Shown here piece by piece: positions 7,501 through 15,307 of a stretch of 31,868 nucleotides of DNA. Each line of letters begins with the position of its first letter. Positions within the stretch are counted from its first letter, which is position 1. The notes beneath the pieces are model-generated. The model did no database searches. It saw only the letters and a program-made list of their open reading frames with translations, and was not told the origin of the DNA. Source of the DNA: G020350405 sp964513655 (GTDB lineage Bacteria; Planctomycetota; Phycisphaerae; Sedimentisphaerales; Anaerobacaceae); assembly GCA_964513655.1 (NCBI GenBank), contig CAZENQ010000035.1, positions 1 through 31,868 on the forward strand, read 5' to 3'. Position numbers and translations under genes: made by a program.

Positions 7501-7947
7501 ATGCAGAATGGAAATGGAACAGTGATAGCGCGATGGGTAGCACAGTTCACAATTATGTTGGTGTTTTTCCAGATCGGCTTGCCTGCTTTCGCTCAAAGCG
7601 GCGGCAACTATGATCTCAGCTGGCATACGATTGACGGCGGCGGTGGAGTGAGCAGCGGCGGGCAGTATATCGTGGCGGGTACAATCGGTCAGGCGGAAGG
7701 CGGCTATTCTGCGGGAGGTCAATATGAGTTGCTTGGCGGCTTCTGGCCGGGGGAGCCGTTATGCACGGTAGAGTTTCATCACTATGCGAGGTTCGCGGAC
7801 TACTGGCTGGACGGGCCGTGTAATGCCGGCGATGAGTGGTGCGGGGGAGCTGACCTGGACCAATTAGGCGATGTTGACGGGGTTGACCTTGGGCTGTTCG
7901 TTGAGGAATGGCTGTACTGGTGCCCGTATGACTGGCCGTTGAAGTAG
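7501..7947 (+). CDS. Small secreted protein with Gly-rich domain and dockerin-like loop
   Basis: A 148-residue exported protein. Residues 1-32 are a signal peptide (cut after PAFA). Residues 33-85 match a domain frequent in Phycisphaerae secreted proteins, with GGNYDLSWHTIDGGGG, SSGGQYIVAGTIGQ and GGQYELLGGFWPGE. Residues about 90-142 contain FHHYARFADYWL, a CxxxxxWCGG segment and one calcium-loop-like motif D118-x-D120-x-x-G-D124-x-D126-x-x-D129 followed by LGLFVEEWL, the usual single dockerin-like repeat of this lineage. It may bind calcium or mediate attachment; no enzyme is visible. Start ATG 7501 is chosen for AAGGAG at 7489-7494; the closer ATG at 7496 is out of frame and too near the ribosome site. 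It is the last gene of the secreted cassette. Confidence 0.7.
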   Translation: MQNGNGTVIARWVAQFTIMLVFFQIGLPAFAQSGGNYDLSWHTIDGGGGVSSGGQYIVAGTIGQAEGGYSAGGQYELLGGFWPGEPLCTVEFHHYARFADYWLDGPCNAGDEWCGGADLDQLGDVDGVDLGLFVEEWLYWCPYDWPLK

Positions 7948-7951
7948 TATT

Positions 7952-7981
7952 CGTCCTGAGTTGTGCGTCCTTCGTCCTGCG
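7952..7981 (+). repeat. Copy of the CGTCCT-type dispersed intergenic repeat
   Basis: Four bases after the stop of the dockerin-like gene lie 30 bases that match the reverse complement of 222-251 at 24 of 30 positions. Both begin with cgtcct, share gttgtg in the middle and end with tcctgcg. See the related tandem copies at 10278-10321. Confidence 0.5.
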
Positions 7982-8037
7982 CAGCGGATGTGACCGTGAA
8001 GCTTATGTATTAAAATCTCCAGGTCATAAGATTTGGC

Positions 8038-8066
8038 TTGTCAAAAGTTAGAAATCAGGATAAAAA
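8038..8066 (+). promoter_or_regulatory. Candidate promoter for the DUF1080 gene
   Basis: TTGTCA (8038-8043), then 17 bases, then TAAAAA (8061-8066) is a fair sigma-70-like pair (5/6 and about 4/6), about 65 bases upstream of the start codon. It is supported by pattern only; the AT-rich context makes chance matches likely. Confidence 0.25.
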
Positions 8067-8131
8067 GGTGGAATCGTTAGCGACTGAAATTTATTGTTAG
8101 TGTTTTGATAGACAGGAGAAAGGAAGCACAG

Positions 8132-8935
8132 ATGAGAAAGAAGAACATCTTAAGAGCTGTAATCTGGGTGGCAGTGATAAGTACGGTTTGCGGTTGTGGG
8201 GCGGAAAGTAGGCAATGCGGCAGTGAGGAGTGGGTGAGCCTGTTTAACGGGAAGAACCTGGCCGGGTGGCGGCCCAAGATATCAGGTTACGAGGTCGGGG
8301 AGAACTTCGGCAACACTTTCCGTGTGGAAGACGGGATTCTGAAGGTCTCCTACGATGAGTATGACGAGTTTGACGGTGAATTCGGTCACCTTTTCTATAA
8401 AGATAAATTCTCCCATTACAGACTTCGGCTTGAATACCGCTTCGTCGGTGAGCAGCTGCCCGGCGGTCCCGGCTGGGGCTACCGGAACAGCGGTATAATG
8501 CTGCATTGCCAATCGCCCCAGTCCATGCGGAAGGACCAGGACTTTCCCGTCTGTATCGAGGCGCAGCTTCTGGGCGGGGACGGTACAGACGAGCGGTCCA
8601 CGGGGAACGTCTGCACGCCGGGCACGCACATCGTGATGAATGACACGCTGGTCACGGACCACTGCATCAGTTCGTCTTCTAAAACGTATCACGGCGAGCA
8701 GTGGGTTACGGCGGAAGTGGAGGTCCACGGTAACGATGTCGTCAAGCATATTATCAATGGCAAGAGCGTGCTGGAATACGAAAAGCCGCAATTCGACCCG
8801 AAGGACGGCGCCGCCATCAAGCTGATAGAGGCCAATGACGGCGAGCTGATGGTGGACGAAGGTTATATTTCGGTGCAGGCCGAGAGCCATCCCGTCGAAT
8901 TTAGAAATATCGAGATACTCCTGCTGGAACACTGA
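8132..8935 (+). CDS. DUF1080 (3-keto-disaccharide hydrolase-like) lipoprotein
   Basis: A 267-residue exported protein of the DUF1080 family (PF06439), a concanavalin-like jelly-roll domain abundant in Planctomycetota and Bacteroidota; some members hydrolyse 3-keto-glycosides and others may bind glycans. Family marks are WVSLFNGKNLAGWRPK (residues 34-49), FRVEDGILKVSYDE, GHLFYKDKFSHYRLRLEYRF, RNSGIMLHCQ, FPVCIEAQLLGG and the closing VEFRNIEILLLE. Residues 1-22 form a signal peptide with a lipobox-like TVCGC, so it may be lipid-anchored at C22 (the Cys at -2 is unusual). An upstream in-frame TTG at 8105 is rejected because ATG 8132 has an AGGAGAAAGGA ribosome site and gives a proper leader. It stands apart from the secreted cassette by about 180 bases. 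Confidence 0.88.
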   Translation: MRKKNILRAVIWVAVISTVCGCGAESRQCGSEEWVSLFNGKNLAGWRPKISGYEVGENFGNTFRVEDGILKVSYDEYDEFDGEFGHLFYKDKFSHYRLRLEYRFVGEQLPGGPGWGYRNSGIMLHCQSPQSMRKDQDFPVCIEAQLLGGDGTDERSTGNVCTPGTHIVMNDTLVTDHCISSSSKTYHGEQWVTAEVEVHGNDVVKHIINGKSVLEYEKPQFDPKDGAAIKLIEANDGELMVDEGYISVQAESHPVEFRNIEILLLEH

Positions 8936-8940
8936 GGCTC

Positions 8941-8954
8941 CTACCTGACGGTAG
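8941..8954 (+). terminator. Short hairpin after DUF1080 gene
   Basis: ctacc and ggtag pair around tgac, six bases after the stop codon. With only five base pairs and no T-run, it is a poor terminator candidate. Confidence 0.2.
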
Positions 8955-9099
8955 ACAGGGTCGGGACGGAGGTTTGAAGTGAAAAGGGGCAAATTAGGGG
9001 TCGGAGATTAGGGATTCGGATAACTGATTCGAAGCTATTTTTTCGACTGGCATAATCAGGGGAATTCGATTATACTAGTGTGGATTTGAAGGAGACTGT

Positions 9100-9558
9100 A
9101 TGAATCAGGAAGAAGAGAAAACGGCCGGCCAGGAAAAGGACGAAGCAGCACTCGAGCTTCTGAGGCAGCTAAAACAGAAGTTGCGGACAGGTGATATTTC
9201 ACATGCGAGGCGGGCGGCTTATAATCTGTCGTGGCTGCAGGAAGATGGTCTGGCCATCCTGATGGAGACATTAGTTGGCAACTTCTCAAGGACGGCCAAG
9301 AAGGCATCAACGTACGGACTGAGGAATATGAAGGGCAGGATGAGGAAGATGGCTTTGGAGGTTCTTGAGCAAGGGCTGAATCATCGTGACCGGACTACGA
9401 AAGCGGCATGTGTTAAAGCCCTGACTCTGATGAAAGGGGGTTCTGAGAAGAAAGGCGGCCCTCGTGAGAATCGCAGACGAGCTAGGCCAAGGATACGGGG
9501 AATTCGAGGGAGGGGTAAGAGAAATACGGAATGGAACAGGGCATCTTCCGGCAGGTAA
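9100..9558 (+). CDS. Small HEAT-repeat-like protein with basic tail
   Basis: A 152-residue cytoplasmic protein with no catalytic motif. Residues about 18-112 read as amphipathic helix pairs (HARRAAYNLSWLQEDGLAIL, RTAKKASTYGLRN, MRKMALEVLEQGL, DRTTKAACVKAL), with the Ala/Leu/Arg rhythm of HEAT or PBS-type repeats, likely for protein-protein contact. Residues 113-152 are Gly/Arg/Lys-rich and probably disordered; the quality of coding falls there, so the true end could differ if a frameshift is present. ATG 9100 has AAGGAG at 9089-9094 and a TATACT -10-like word at 9071-9076. It is convergent with ruvX across about 300 bases. The function is unknown. Confidence 0.6.
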   Translation: MNQEEEKTAGQEKDEAALELLRQLKQKLRTGDISHARRAAYNLSWLQEDGLAILMETLVGNFSRTAKKASTYGLRNMKGRMRKMALEVLEQGLNHRDRTTKAACVKALTLMKGGSEKKGGPRENRRRARPRIRGIRGRGKRNTEWNRASSGR

Positions 9559-9860
9559 ATATTATCTGAGCCGGCTATGGGGCGTCAGTCCTGTTTCTCG
9601 ACATCACCGCACTGAGGCGCGAAGTTTTCCAGACCGCGACAACAGAATTCGAGGGCAGGCAGGATTCCTATGGCACAGGTTGGCGAGGTTTTTTGGGGAT
9701 TTAGTGGGTAAAGAGGTTGGAAAAAAAGGAAAAATTGTTGTGTGGGCGGGGGATACTTGGGCAGAATTCGGTGAGTACTCCGTGCCCGCTGAGGTAGGGT
9801 TCATAGCTCGTGAATCGTGGATAGTGAGTCGTTGTTCAGGCAACTGGTAATTGGCGGGGA
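9559..9860. other. Convergent intergenic region
   Basis: Between the HEAT-like gene (+) and ruvX (-) no supported gene or clear intrinsic terminator is seen. A + frame without a start codon (9570-9704) codes 44 residues of protein-like composition and could be a gene remnant. A long open frame overlapping the end of the HEAT-like gene (from 9464) has no recognisable features. Confidence 0.5.
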
Positions 9861-10271
9861 TTATTTTGCGCCTTTTTGTTCAAGGAAGGTTTCGAGGATT
9901 TGGGCGGCGGCGATGGCGTCGAGGCGTTTTTTCTTTTTCTTTCTTGAGAGGTTGGCGGGCGCTATTTTGTCTTCTGCGGCGAAGGTGGTCAGCCGCTCGT
10001 CCTGGAAGTGGACGGGTATTTGCAGGTGGTTTTTGAGCTGTTCTGCGAACTTAAGGACGAGCCTTGCGCGGGGACCGGTGGAGTCGTCCATATTCAGTGG
10101 CAGGCCGAGGACGATGGCTTCGACGTTCTCGGCGGTGGCAATTCGTGCGATTTTGTCGAGGAGGCCTTTTTGGCCGTCTATTACGGTGAGTGGCGAAGCG
10201 ATAGTCTCGGCCGGGTCGCAGACTGCCAGTCCTGTGTGTTTGTCGCCGTAATCTATTGCCAAGTATCTCAT
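9861..10271 (-). CDS. ruvX: RuvX/YqgF, putative pre-16S rRNA nuclease / Holliday junction resolvase-like
   Basis: YqgF-family RNase H-fold nuclease that matures the 5' end of 16S rRNA in other bacteria and was originally named as a Holliday-junction resolvase homologue. The 136-residue product has the family marks MRYLAIDYGDKHTGLAVCD at the N-terminus (first acidic residue in IDYG), IVLGLPLNMDDSTG in the middle, HFQDERLTT, and KKKKKRLDAIAAAQILE with the terminal acidic residue near the end. ATG at 10271 is chosen because it starts directly at the conserved strand; an upstream in-frame ATG at 10310 would add 13 residues coded by a tandem DNA repeat. It is the last gene of block B, 54 bases after manC. 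Confidence 0.92.
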   Translation of the reverse strand: MRYLAIDYGDKHTGLAVCDPAETIASPLTVIDGQKGLLDKIARIATAENVEAIVLGLPLNMDDSTGPRARLVLKFAEQLKNHLQIPVHFQDERLTTFAAEDKIAPANLSRKKKKKRLDAIAAAQILETFLEQKGAK

Positions 10272-10277
10272 TTGACT

Positions 10278-10321
10278 CGTCCTGCGTATTGCGTCCTGCG
10301 TATTGCGCATCGTGCGTATTG
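10278..10321. repeat. Tandem CGTCCTGCGTATTG repeat before ruvX
   Basis: Two exact 14-base units (10278-10291 and 10292-10305) are followed by a degenerate 16-base unit (10306-10321) ending in the same gcgtattg. They fill the manC-ruvX gap and resemble the dispersed copies at 222-251 and 7952-7981. Confidence 0.7.
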
Positions 10322-10325
10322 TTTG

Positions 10326-11414
10326 TCAGAGGAATTTTTCTCCGGAGTTGGCTTTTATTATTTCGAGCAGTTCCTTTATTTTCTGAGCCTGGTCGATGTG
10401 GCAGACGAGTGTGGCGTCCGGCGTGTGTGCGACGACGAAGCTGTCGAGGCCGATGGCGGCAATTAGATGTTCCTTGTCTTCGGTGACAATGATAGAGTTT
10501 TTGCATTGAAGGAGCTCTGTCTGGCCTGCGACTACGATGTTATTGTTTTTGTCGGAGGTTATGATATCGGCGAGTGCGGCGAACGAGCCCATATCGAGCC
10601 AGCGGCAGTCGAGCTTTATTGCGTGGACGTTTTTTGTTTTTTCCATGACGGCATAGTCGATGCTGATTTTGGGCATTTTTGGGAACCATTCCTGTAGGGC
10701 CTGCTGCTGGAGTGGGCCGTCCCAGTTGGTCTGGATTTTTTGGAGCGGCTTGGTTGATTGCGGCAGGAATTTCCGGAGGTTTGCCAAGATTGTTTTTGCT
10801 TTCCAGACGAACATGCCAGAGTTCCAGAAGTACTGGCCGGTGCCGAGGTATTCGTTTGCGGTTTTCAGGTCGGGTTTTTCCTTGAAGGCCTCAACGGTGT
10901 AGATTTTATTTTTGCATTCGGGGCAAGTTTGTGGGGCGGTGCACTTTATGTAGCCGAGCTGGGTACTGGGGAAGGTCGGCTTGATGCCGAAGGTAATCAT
11001 ATTTTCGGGATTTTTATTGACAAAGATAAGGGCGTCTTTGATGGCCTGCTGCAAAAGCTCGGCGGGCTCGATCAATTGGTCTGCGGTTACGACAGCGATT
11101 GCGGCGTCGGGGTCATACTTGGTGAGGATAGTTGCGGCGAGTCCGATGGCTCCGGCGGTGTCGCGTACAGTTGGCTCGGCGATGACGTTGTTGGGGGGCA
11201 GTCCGTGGAGGTTTTCGCGGACGAGGTCAGCATAGCCAGCGTTGGTGAGGATGATTATGTTTCTCTCGTCAAATATGGGAGAGAGTCTTTCGAAGCATCG
11301 CTGGAGAAGGGTCTTTCCGTCGAGCAGTTTGAGCACCTGCTTAGGGCGTTCTTTTCTGCTCAAGGGCCATAATCTTTTCCCGGTCCCCCCTGCCATTACG
11401 ACTACGTAATCCAT
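10326..11414 (-). CDS. manC: Mannose-1-phosphate guanylyltransferase
   Basis: Makes GDP-mannose from mannose 1-phosphate and GTP, feeding capsule, O-antigen or glycoprotein glycan synthesis. The 362-residue protein begins with the nucleotidyltransferase signature MAGGTGKRLWPLSRKERPKQ (residues 7-26) and contains EPTVRDTAGAIGLAA, GYIKC, EKPD, FWNSGMFVWK and IDYAVMEK, all typical of the ManC/CpsB group (COG0836). The usual PADH motif reads TADQ here. It is single-domain: the C-terminal phosphomannose isomerase part of bifunctional forms is absent. AAAGGA precedes ATG 11414. It lies 13 bases after the AEC permease gene and so is probably co-transcribed with pgi; Pgi product fructose 6-phosphate is the precursor of mannose 6-phosphate. 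Confidence 0.93.
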   Translation of the reverse strand: MDYVVVMAGGTGKRLWPLSRKERPKQVLKLLDGKTLLQRCFERLSPIFDERNIIILTNAGYADLVRENLHGLPPNNVIAEPTVRDTAGAIGLAATILTKYDPDAAIAVVTADQLIEPAELLQQAIKDALIFVNKNPENMITFGIKPTFPSTQLGYIKCTAPQTCPECKNKIYTVEAFKEKPDLKTANEYLGTGQYFWNSGMFVWKAKTILANLRKFLPQSTKPLQKIQTNWDGPLQQQALQEWFPKMPKISIDYAVMEKTKNVHAIKLDCRWLDMGSFAALADIITSDKNNNIVVAGQTELLQCKNSIIVTEDKEHLIAAIGLDSFVVAHTPDATLVCHIDQAQKIKELLEIIKANSGEKFL

Positions 11415-11427
11415 TGCGAAATCCTTT

Positions 11428-12432
11428 CTAAGTGAAAGTAAGGAACAATACGGGGACGACGATTAATACAAATACTGCGGTGGTGACGACCCAAAGCGCG
11501 CTGGCGAGTGGGCCGTCCAAGTCAAAAACGTTGCTCATTGTTACCATAAGAACAGCACTGGGGGTAGCTGCGAGAACCATTATCACGTTTTGGACCAATC
11601 CTTCCAAACTCTGTCCGGCCAGTGCCAGGAGCGTGATGAGCAAGAGAGCGACGGCCGGCGTTAAGATGAATTTTACCGCGGCAAGCGGGAAATACAAGGT
11701 CATATAATTTTTGAGGCGTGACAATTTTACCTGGAGACCGATTGCGAAGAAGGAGAGGCTGGAGGCGATGTAGACAAAGATATCGATAATATGTAGTTCG
11801 GCTATGAGTGCGGGTTGTTTTACGTTAGTCAGGTTCAGGATGATAGCTGTTATTATTGCTGGGATGGCGAGCATGCGCGAGTCGAGCAGAAAGTTGAGCC
11901 TTAATTTGGTGCGGCGGTTTTGGGTGCGCATTTCGCGGACTTTGAGGAGAGGTAGGTAGATGAGGTAAAAAGTTGGCAATACAAGCAGGAGATAGATGTT
12001 TGCGAGGGCCAGGCCTGTCATGCCGAATAAAGCGTAACATACGAAGGCGCCTCCGGTATAACCGACGTTGCTGAGGCCGCCTGCGAGGATGAGTGTTAGT
12101 CTGCTTGTTGGGTCGAGTTTGAAAAAGGAGAACAGAGCAGCCGAGATAGCCGTGCTTGTGAGCATTAGTATGAGGCCTGCTATTGGCAGCCAAATGAATT
12201 GAGCGGTCAGGTGCGCGTTCCAGATGACGAGCAGCGCGATTGGCCAGTTGAAACAGACGAGGACGAGGGTCATTATTTTTTTTGCGGATTTTTGGTGCAG
12301 TGGGAGTCGGTTAGCTGCGAAGTAGCCTGAAGTCAGACCGGCCAGCAAGACGACGAACATACTGATAAGGCGGATGCGCGTGACGTCGGTACCGGAGAGG
12401 TCGGCGAGCAGGTCGGATAGAGGAGTGTACAT
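11428..12432 (-). CDS. AEC-family permease (auxin efflux carrier-like)
   Basis: A 334-residue inner-membrane transporter of the Mem_trans/AEC family (PF03547), members of which export or import small organic anions such as malate or unknown metabolites. About ten hydrophobic helices can be traced, in two five-helix halves separated by a basic cytosolic stretch (KVREMRTQNRRTKLRLN, about residues 167-183). GGLSNVGYTGGAF (residues 120-132) matches the conserved N-G-x-x-G segment of the first half, and ATPSAVLMVTMSN the second half. The start codon overlaps the pgi stop (TGATG at 12434-12430), implying translational coupling. The substrate cannot be read from sequence. Confidence 0.85.
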   Translation of the reverse strand: MYTPLSDLLADLSGTDVTRIRLISMFVVLLAGLTSGYFAANRLPLHQKSAKKIMTLVLVCFNWPIALLVIWNAHLTAQFIWLPIAGLILMLTSTAISAALFSFFKLDPTSRLTLILAGGLSNVGYTGGAFVCYALFGMTGLALANIYLLLVLPTFYLIYLPLLKVREMRTQNRRTKLRLNFLLDSRMLAIPAIITAIILNLTNVKQPALIAELHIIDIFVYIASSLSFFAIGLQVKLSRLKNYMTLYFPLAAVKFILTPAVALLLITLLALAGQSLEGLVQNVIMVLAATPSAVLMVTMSNVFDLDGPLASALWVVTTAVFVLIVVPVLFLTFT

Positions 12433-13877
12433 CAGGCGAGATACTCTCCGTCAACTTCGGTTAGAGTTTGGATATCGTTTGCGAACTGTTGGTATGTGCG
12501 GCCGGGTTCGTAGTCGCCGGTTTTTCCCATAAGTGCGAAGGTGGCTTCTTTGCCCAACTCTACGGCGGGTTGGTCGTAGGCATTGATGTTGAACAGTGCC
12601 GCGGTGAGGGAGGTTGTTACCTCGAAGAGATAAATGAACTGGCCGACGGTGTAGGGGCTGACTTCGGGAAAGAGGATGGTGAGGCATGGGCGGTGGCTCT
12701 GGAGGAGAGCATACTCGGTGGCCTTTTTCTCATTGTTGAGTAAAGAGCTCAAATCTTTTTCGGCGAGAAACTCGAGTTCAGGGGCGGATTTTGGTGCCGG
12801 GCCTGTTTTTAGGTCTTTGTGGAAGTTTTCAACCTGTAAGAAGGTGAACAATTTGTCGTTGGGGCCTTCGCGGTACAGCTGGACCTGGCTGTGCTGGTCG
12901 GTGGTGCCAAGGGCCTTTACGGGTGTGGGGCCGATGTGCCCTTCATTACCGGTCAGGTCCTTGTCCTTGCCGAGGCTTTCGGCCCAGAGCTGGCGGTACC
13001 AATCGGCGAGGTCTTTTAGGTGGTAGCTGTAAGGCATGATGACAGAGATTTTTTTGCCGTGGTTGTAGAAGTGGTGGTTTACAGCGGCGTTGATTGCTGC
13101 GGGGTTTTTATAAAAATCTTCACAGCTAACTCTGGTATCCATGTCTTTTGCGCCGGCCAGGAGTGAGTCGATATCGATTCCGCACATGGCGGCACTGAAG
13201 AGACCGACGGCACTTAGTACACTGAATCTTCCGCCGACGCCTTTTGGGATTTGGAGGGAAGGGAGTTTTTCTTCATCGGCAATTTTACGCAGAGTGCCTT
13301 CTTTGAAGTCGGTCGTTGCGACAATGTGGTTTTTCGGGGCATCTTTGCCGAGTCTGTTTTTGAGCAGGTCGCGAATGATGAGGAACTGTGCCGCGGTTTC
13401 AGCGGTTCGGCCGGATTTGCTAATAACGTTAAAGACGGTTTTGTCGAGGTTGTCGCTGATGGAGTCGAGGAACGAGGTGAGCTGTGCGGGGTCAACGTTG
13501 TCGAAGACGAAGAGTCGCGGGCCGGAGCGCTGTTTATCGTCGAGATTATACATATAGGGATTAAGAGCGGTTTGCAGTGCGATGTTGCCGAGGGCGGAGC
13601 CGCCGATGCCGAGGACGACGAGATTTTCGCAACCATCTTTTAATTCAGCGACCAGCTGTTTTACCTGCTGGGGCGTCTGGGTGTCATAAGGCAGTTTTCT
13701 GTATGCTGTGCCGGGAGGTTGGCCGGCCTGGGTTTGTTGGTTTAGCATCTTAATCAGAGGGGTGGTTTTCTCGGCAAGGTCGTTTAGCTGGTCGTCACTG
13801 ATGCCGTGCTCGGGGCCGAGGGGCTCGACTTTTGCCAAAACATTTTTGTAGTGGAGTTTGATTTGTGGTTGTGTCAT
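12432..13877 (-). CDS. pgi: Glucose-6-phosphate isomerase
   Basis: Interconverts glucose 6-phosphate and fructose 6-phosphate in glycolysis/gluconeogenesis. The 481-residue product has the sugar-phosphate (SIS) motif VVLGIGGSALGN (residues 87-98), VISKSGRTAET, GGRFSVLSAVGLF (typical DRFSVLS region), GTTDQHSQVQLY and the FEVTTSLTAALFNINAYDQPAVELGKE stretch in two conserved blocks near the C-terminus, carrying the catalytic Lys region. The length fits the bacterial PGI of the Bacillus/planctomycete type. ATG 13877 has a weak AAAAGG upstream. The gene is 51 bases after the xylanase and overlaps the AEC permease by one base. Confidence 0.95.
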   Translation of the reverse strand: MTQPQIKLHYKNVLAKVEPLGPEHGISDDQLNDLAEKTTPLIKMLNQQTQAGQPPGTAYRKLPYDTQTPQQVKQLVAELKDGCENLVVLGIGGSALGNIALQTALNPYMYNLDDKQRSGPRLFVFDNVDPAQLTSFLDSISDNLDKTVFNVISKSGRTAETAAQFLIIRDLLKNRLGKDAPKNHIVATTDFKEGTLRKIADEEKLPSLQIPKGVGGRFSVLSAVGLFSAAMCGIDIDSLLAGAKDMDTRVSCEDFYKNPAAINAAVNHHFYNHGKKISVIMPYSYHLKDLADWYRQLWAESLGKDKDLTGNEGHIGPTPVKALGTTDQHSQVQLYREGPNDKLFTFLQVENFHKDLKTGPAPKSAPELEFLAEKDLSSLLNNEKKATEYALLQSHRPCLTILFPEVSPYTVGQFIYLFEVTTSLTAALFNINAYDQPAVELGKEATFALMGKTGDYEPGRTYQQFANDIQTLTEVDGEYLA

Positions 13878-13928
13878 CGATATATACCTTTTGGATTCGA
13901 GGCAATTATGGTTTATTGGTTATTTTAG

Positions 13929-15281
13929 TCAACTTAATTTCACGTGGATAGTTTCCTTTGTGGTTTTGTCGAGAGCGAATGAGCCTGTTAGTTTTCGGGT
14001 GGGTGTTTGAGCGGTGACTTTGTACTGGCCGTGGAAGCCGCGGAAGGATGCTTTGCCATCGGCTGTGATTGTTGTTTTAGTTTTTGTCCACCACTTTCCT
14101 TTTATAAGCTGTTTTAGTTTTAAGTAGGCGGGTTTCGGCGTCATGTCTTTGCGGATGTATCCAGATGGGGCCCCCTGCCAGGCGTTGTAGTCGCTGAAGT
14201 CCCAGACGGTTACGGCCTCGACGGCGGGGTGTGAGAAGAGGAGCGTGTAGAGTTCTGCGACCTGCCGGGCCTGTCTTTTTTCGCCTTCCTCGGTGGTATG
14301 CCAGCCTTCGCGGCGTGAGAACCAGTCATCATCTTCTTTTAGTTTTCCGGAGAGGATTGTGAGTTCGGTGAAGTGGATTGGCTTTCCGAATTTGGCGAAT
14401 TTCTCACAGATGTTCCAGGGTAATTCGATGCCCCAATAGCCTACGTGCATGTGCGACTGGATACCGATGACGTCGTAGAGCTGTCGGCCGGCGCCGTCGA
14501 CGAGCTGGGAGACGACCTTTTGGTCGAAATCGTCGTCGGCCTTGTAGTCGTTGATAATCAAGGTCGCATCCGGATTTCCTGCGCGTGCAGCTTCGAAAGA
14601 GCGGCGGACGTATTCGCCTATGCCCATCCTGGTTATGGCCTCGGTGAGAATTGGCGCGTGTTTGAGGAAGTGGTCGCGGTCATACTCTGTTGCCTCGTTG
14701 ACGACGTCCCAAATGTCGATTTTGCCTTTGAAGCGCTCGGTGCATTGGCGGGCGCGTTCGAACTGGACATCCATAGCTTTTAGTGGGTCTTCGGGGAGCC
14801 ATTTCGGGTCGGCGAGATTCCAGACGAGGGGGTGGCCTTTTGGAGTTACGTTGTGGGCCTTGCACCATTTTACGATTTCTCTGGTTCGGGCATCGTTGGG
14901 TCTATCCTTCTCGGGCTCATAGCGTGCCCAGTAGAACGGGAGTGTGGCGAAGTTGAGGAGTTCGGCGAAGCGGTCCGCGTAGTCGGCACTGGCCTGTGGG
15001 GTTTCGCAGCGGTTTAGCTTGAAGATGTTTGAGCCGAAGAGGAACCTGTGGTTTGTCTGTTCGATTTTTGCGGGTGTTCCGGGGCTGAGAGGTTTTCCGT
15101 CGGGGCCGAGGAGCTTTAATACGGCATCGGCCTTTCGGTATTTTTCAATTCGTGCATCGGCTTGGTCGAGGATATGTTCTTTGGAGCGAAGGGTCGCGGG
15201 CTGGAAAATTTTGTCACATCCGGGCATTGATAGGGATGCTGCTGTCAGGCCTGCGGCTTTCAGGAAATCGCGTCGGTTCAT
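13929..15281 (-). CDS. GH10 endo-1,4-beta-xylanase, Tat-exported, possibly lipid-anchored
   Basis: A 450-residue glycoside hydrolase family 10 enzyme that cleaves internal beta-1,4-xylosidic bonds with retention. The acid/base is E196 in WDVVNEA and the nucleophile E306 in IHFTELTI; KGHPLVWN (148-155) and the IGIQSHMH strand (about 272-279) are also family marks. The leader MNRRDFLKAAGLTAAS is a Tat signal and continues to MPGC at 19-22, a lipobox-like site. Residues about 396-450 form a small beta-rich tail (TTITADGKASFRGFHGQYKV). AGGAG precedes the ATG. It is separated by 26 bases from the DUF5107-TPR gene and 51 from pgi, suggesting a sugar-use operon. The substrate is inferred as xylan-type hemicellulose. 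Confidence 0.93.
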   Translation of the reverse strand: MNRRDFLKAAGLTAASLSMPGCDKIFQPATLRSKEHILDQADARIEKYRKADAVLKLLGPDGKPLSPGTPAKIEQTNHRFLFGSNIFKLNRCETPQASADYADRFAELLNFATLPFYWARYEPEKDRPNDARTREIVKWCKAHNVTPKGHPLVWNLADPKWLPEDPLKAMDVQFERARQCTERFKGKIDIWDVVNEATEYDRDHFLKHAPILTEAITRMGIGEYVRRSFEAARAGNPDATLIINDYKADDDFDQKVVSQLVDGAGRQLYDVIGIQSHMHVGYWGIELPWNICEKFAKFGKPIHFTELTILSGKLKEDDDWFSRREGWHTTEEGEKRQARQVAELYTLLFSHPAVEAVTVWDFSDYNAWQGAPSGYIRKDMTPKPAYLKLKQLIKGKWWTKTKTTITADGKASFRGFHGQYKVTAQTPTRKLTGSFALDKTTKETIHVKLS

Positions 15282-15307
15282 AAGTTTCTCCTATGAATTT
15301 TTAGCGT

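Noticed and set aside
9464..9850. Plus-strand open frame of 128 codons overlapping the HEAT-like gene end
   Set aside because: There is no recognisable domain and no good ribosome site. It is kept only as a possible sign of frameshift, not as a gene.
10272..10310. N-terminal extension of ruvX from an upstream in-frame ATG
   Set aside because: The 13 extra residues are encoded by the tandem cgtcctgcgtattg repeat and precede the conserved first strand of the family, so ATG 10271 is the better start.
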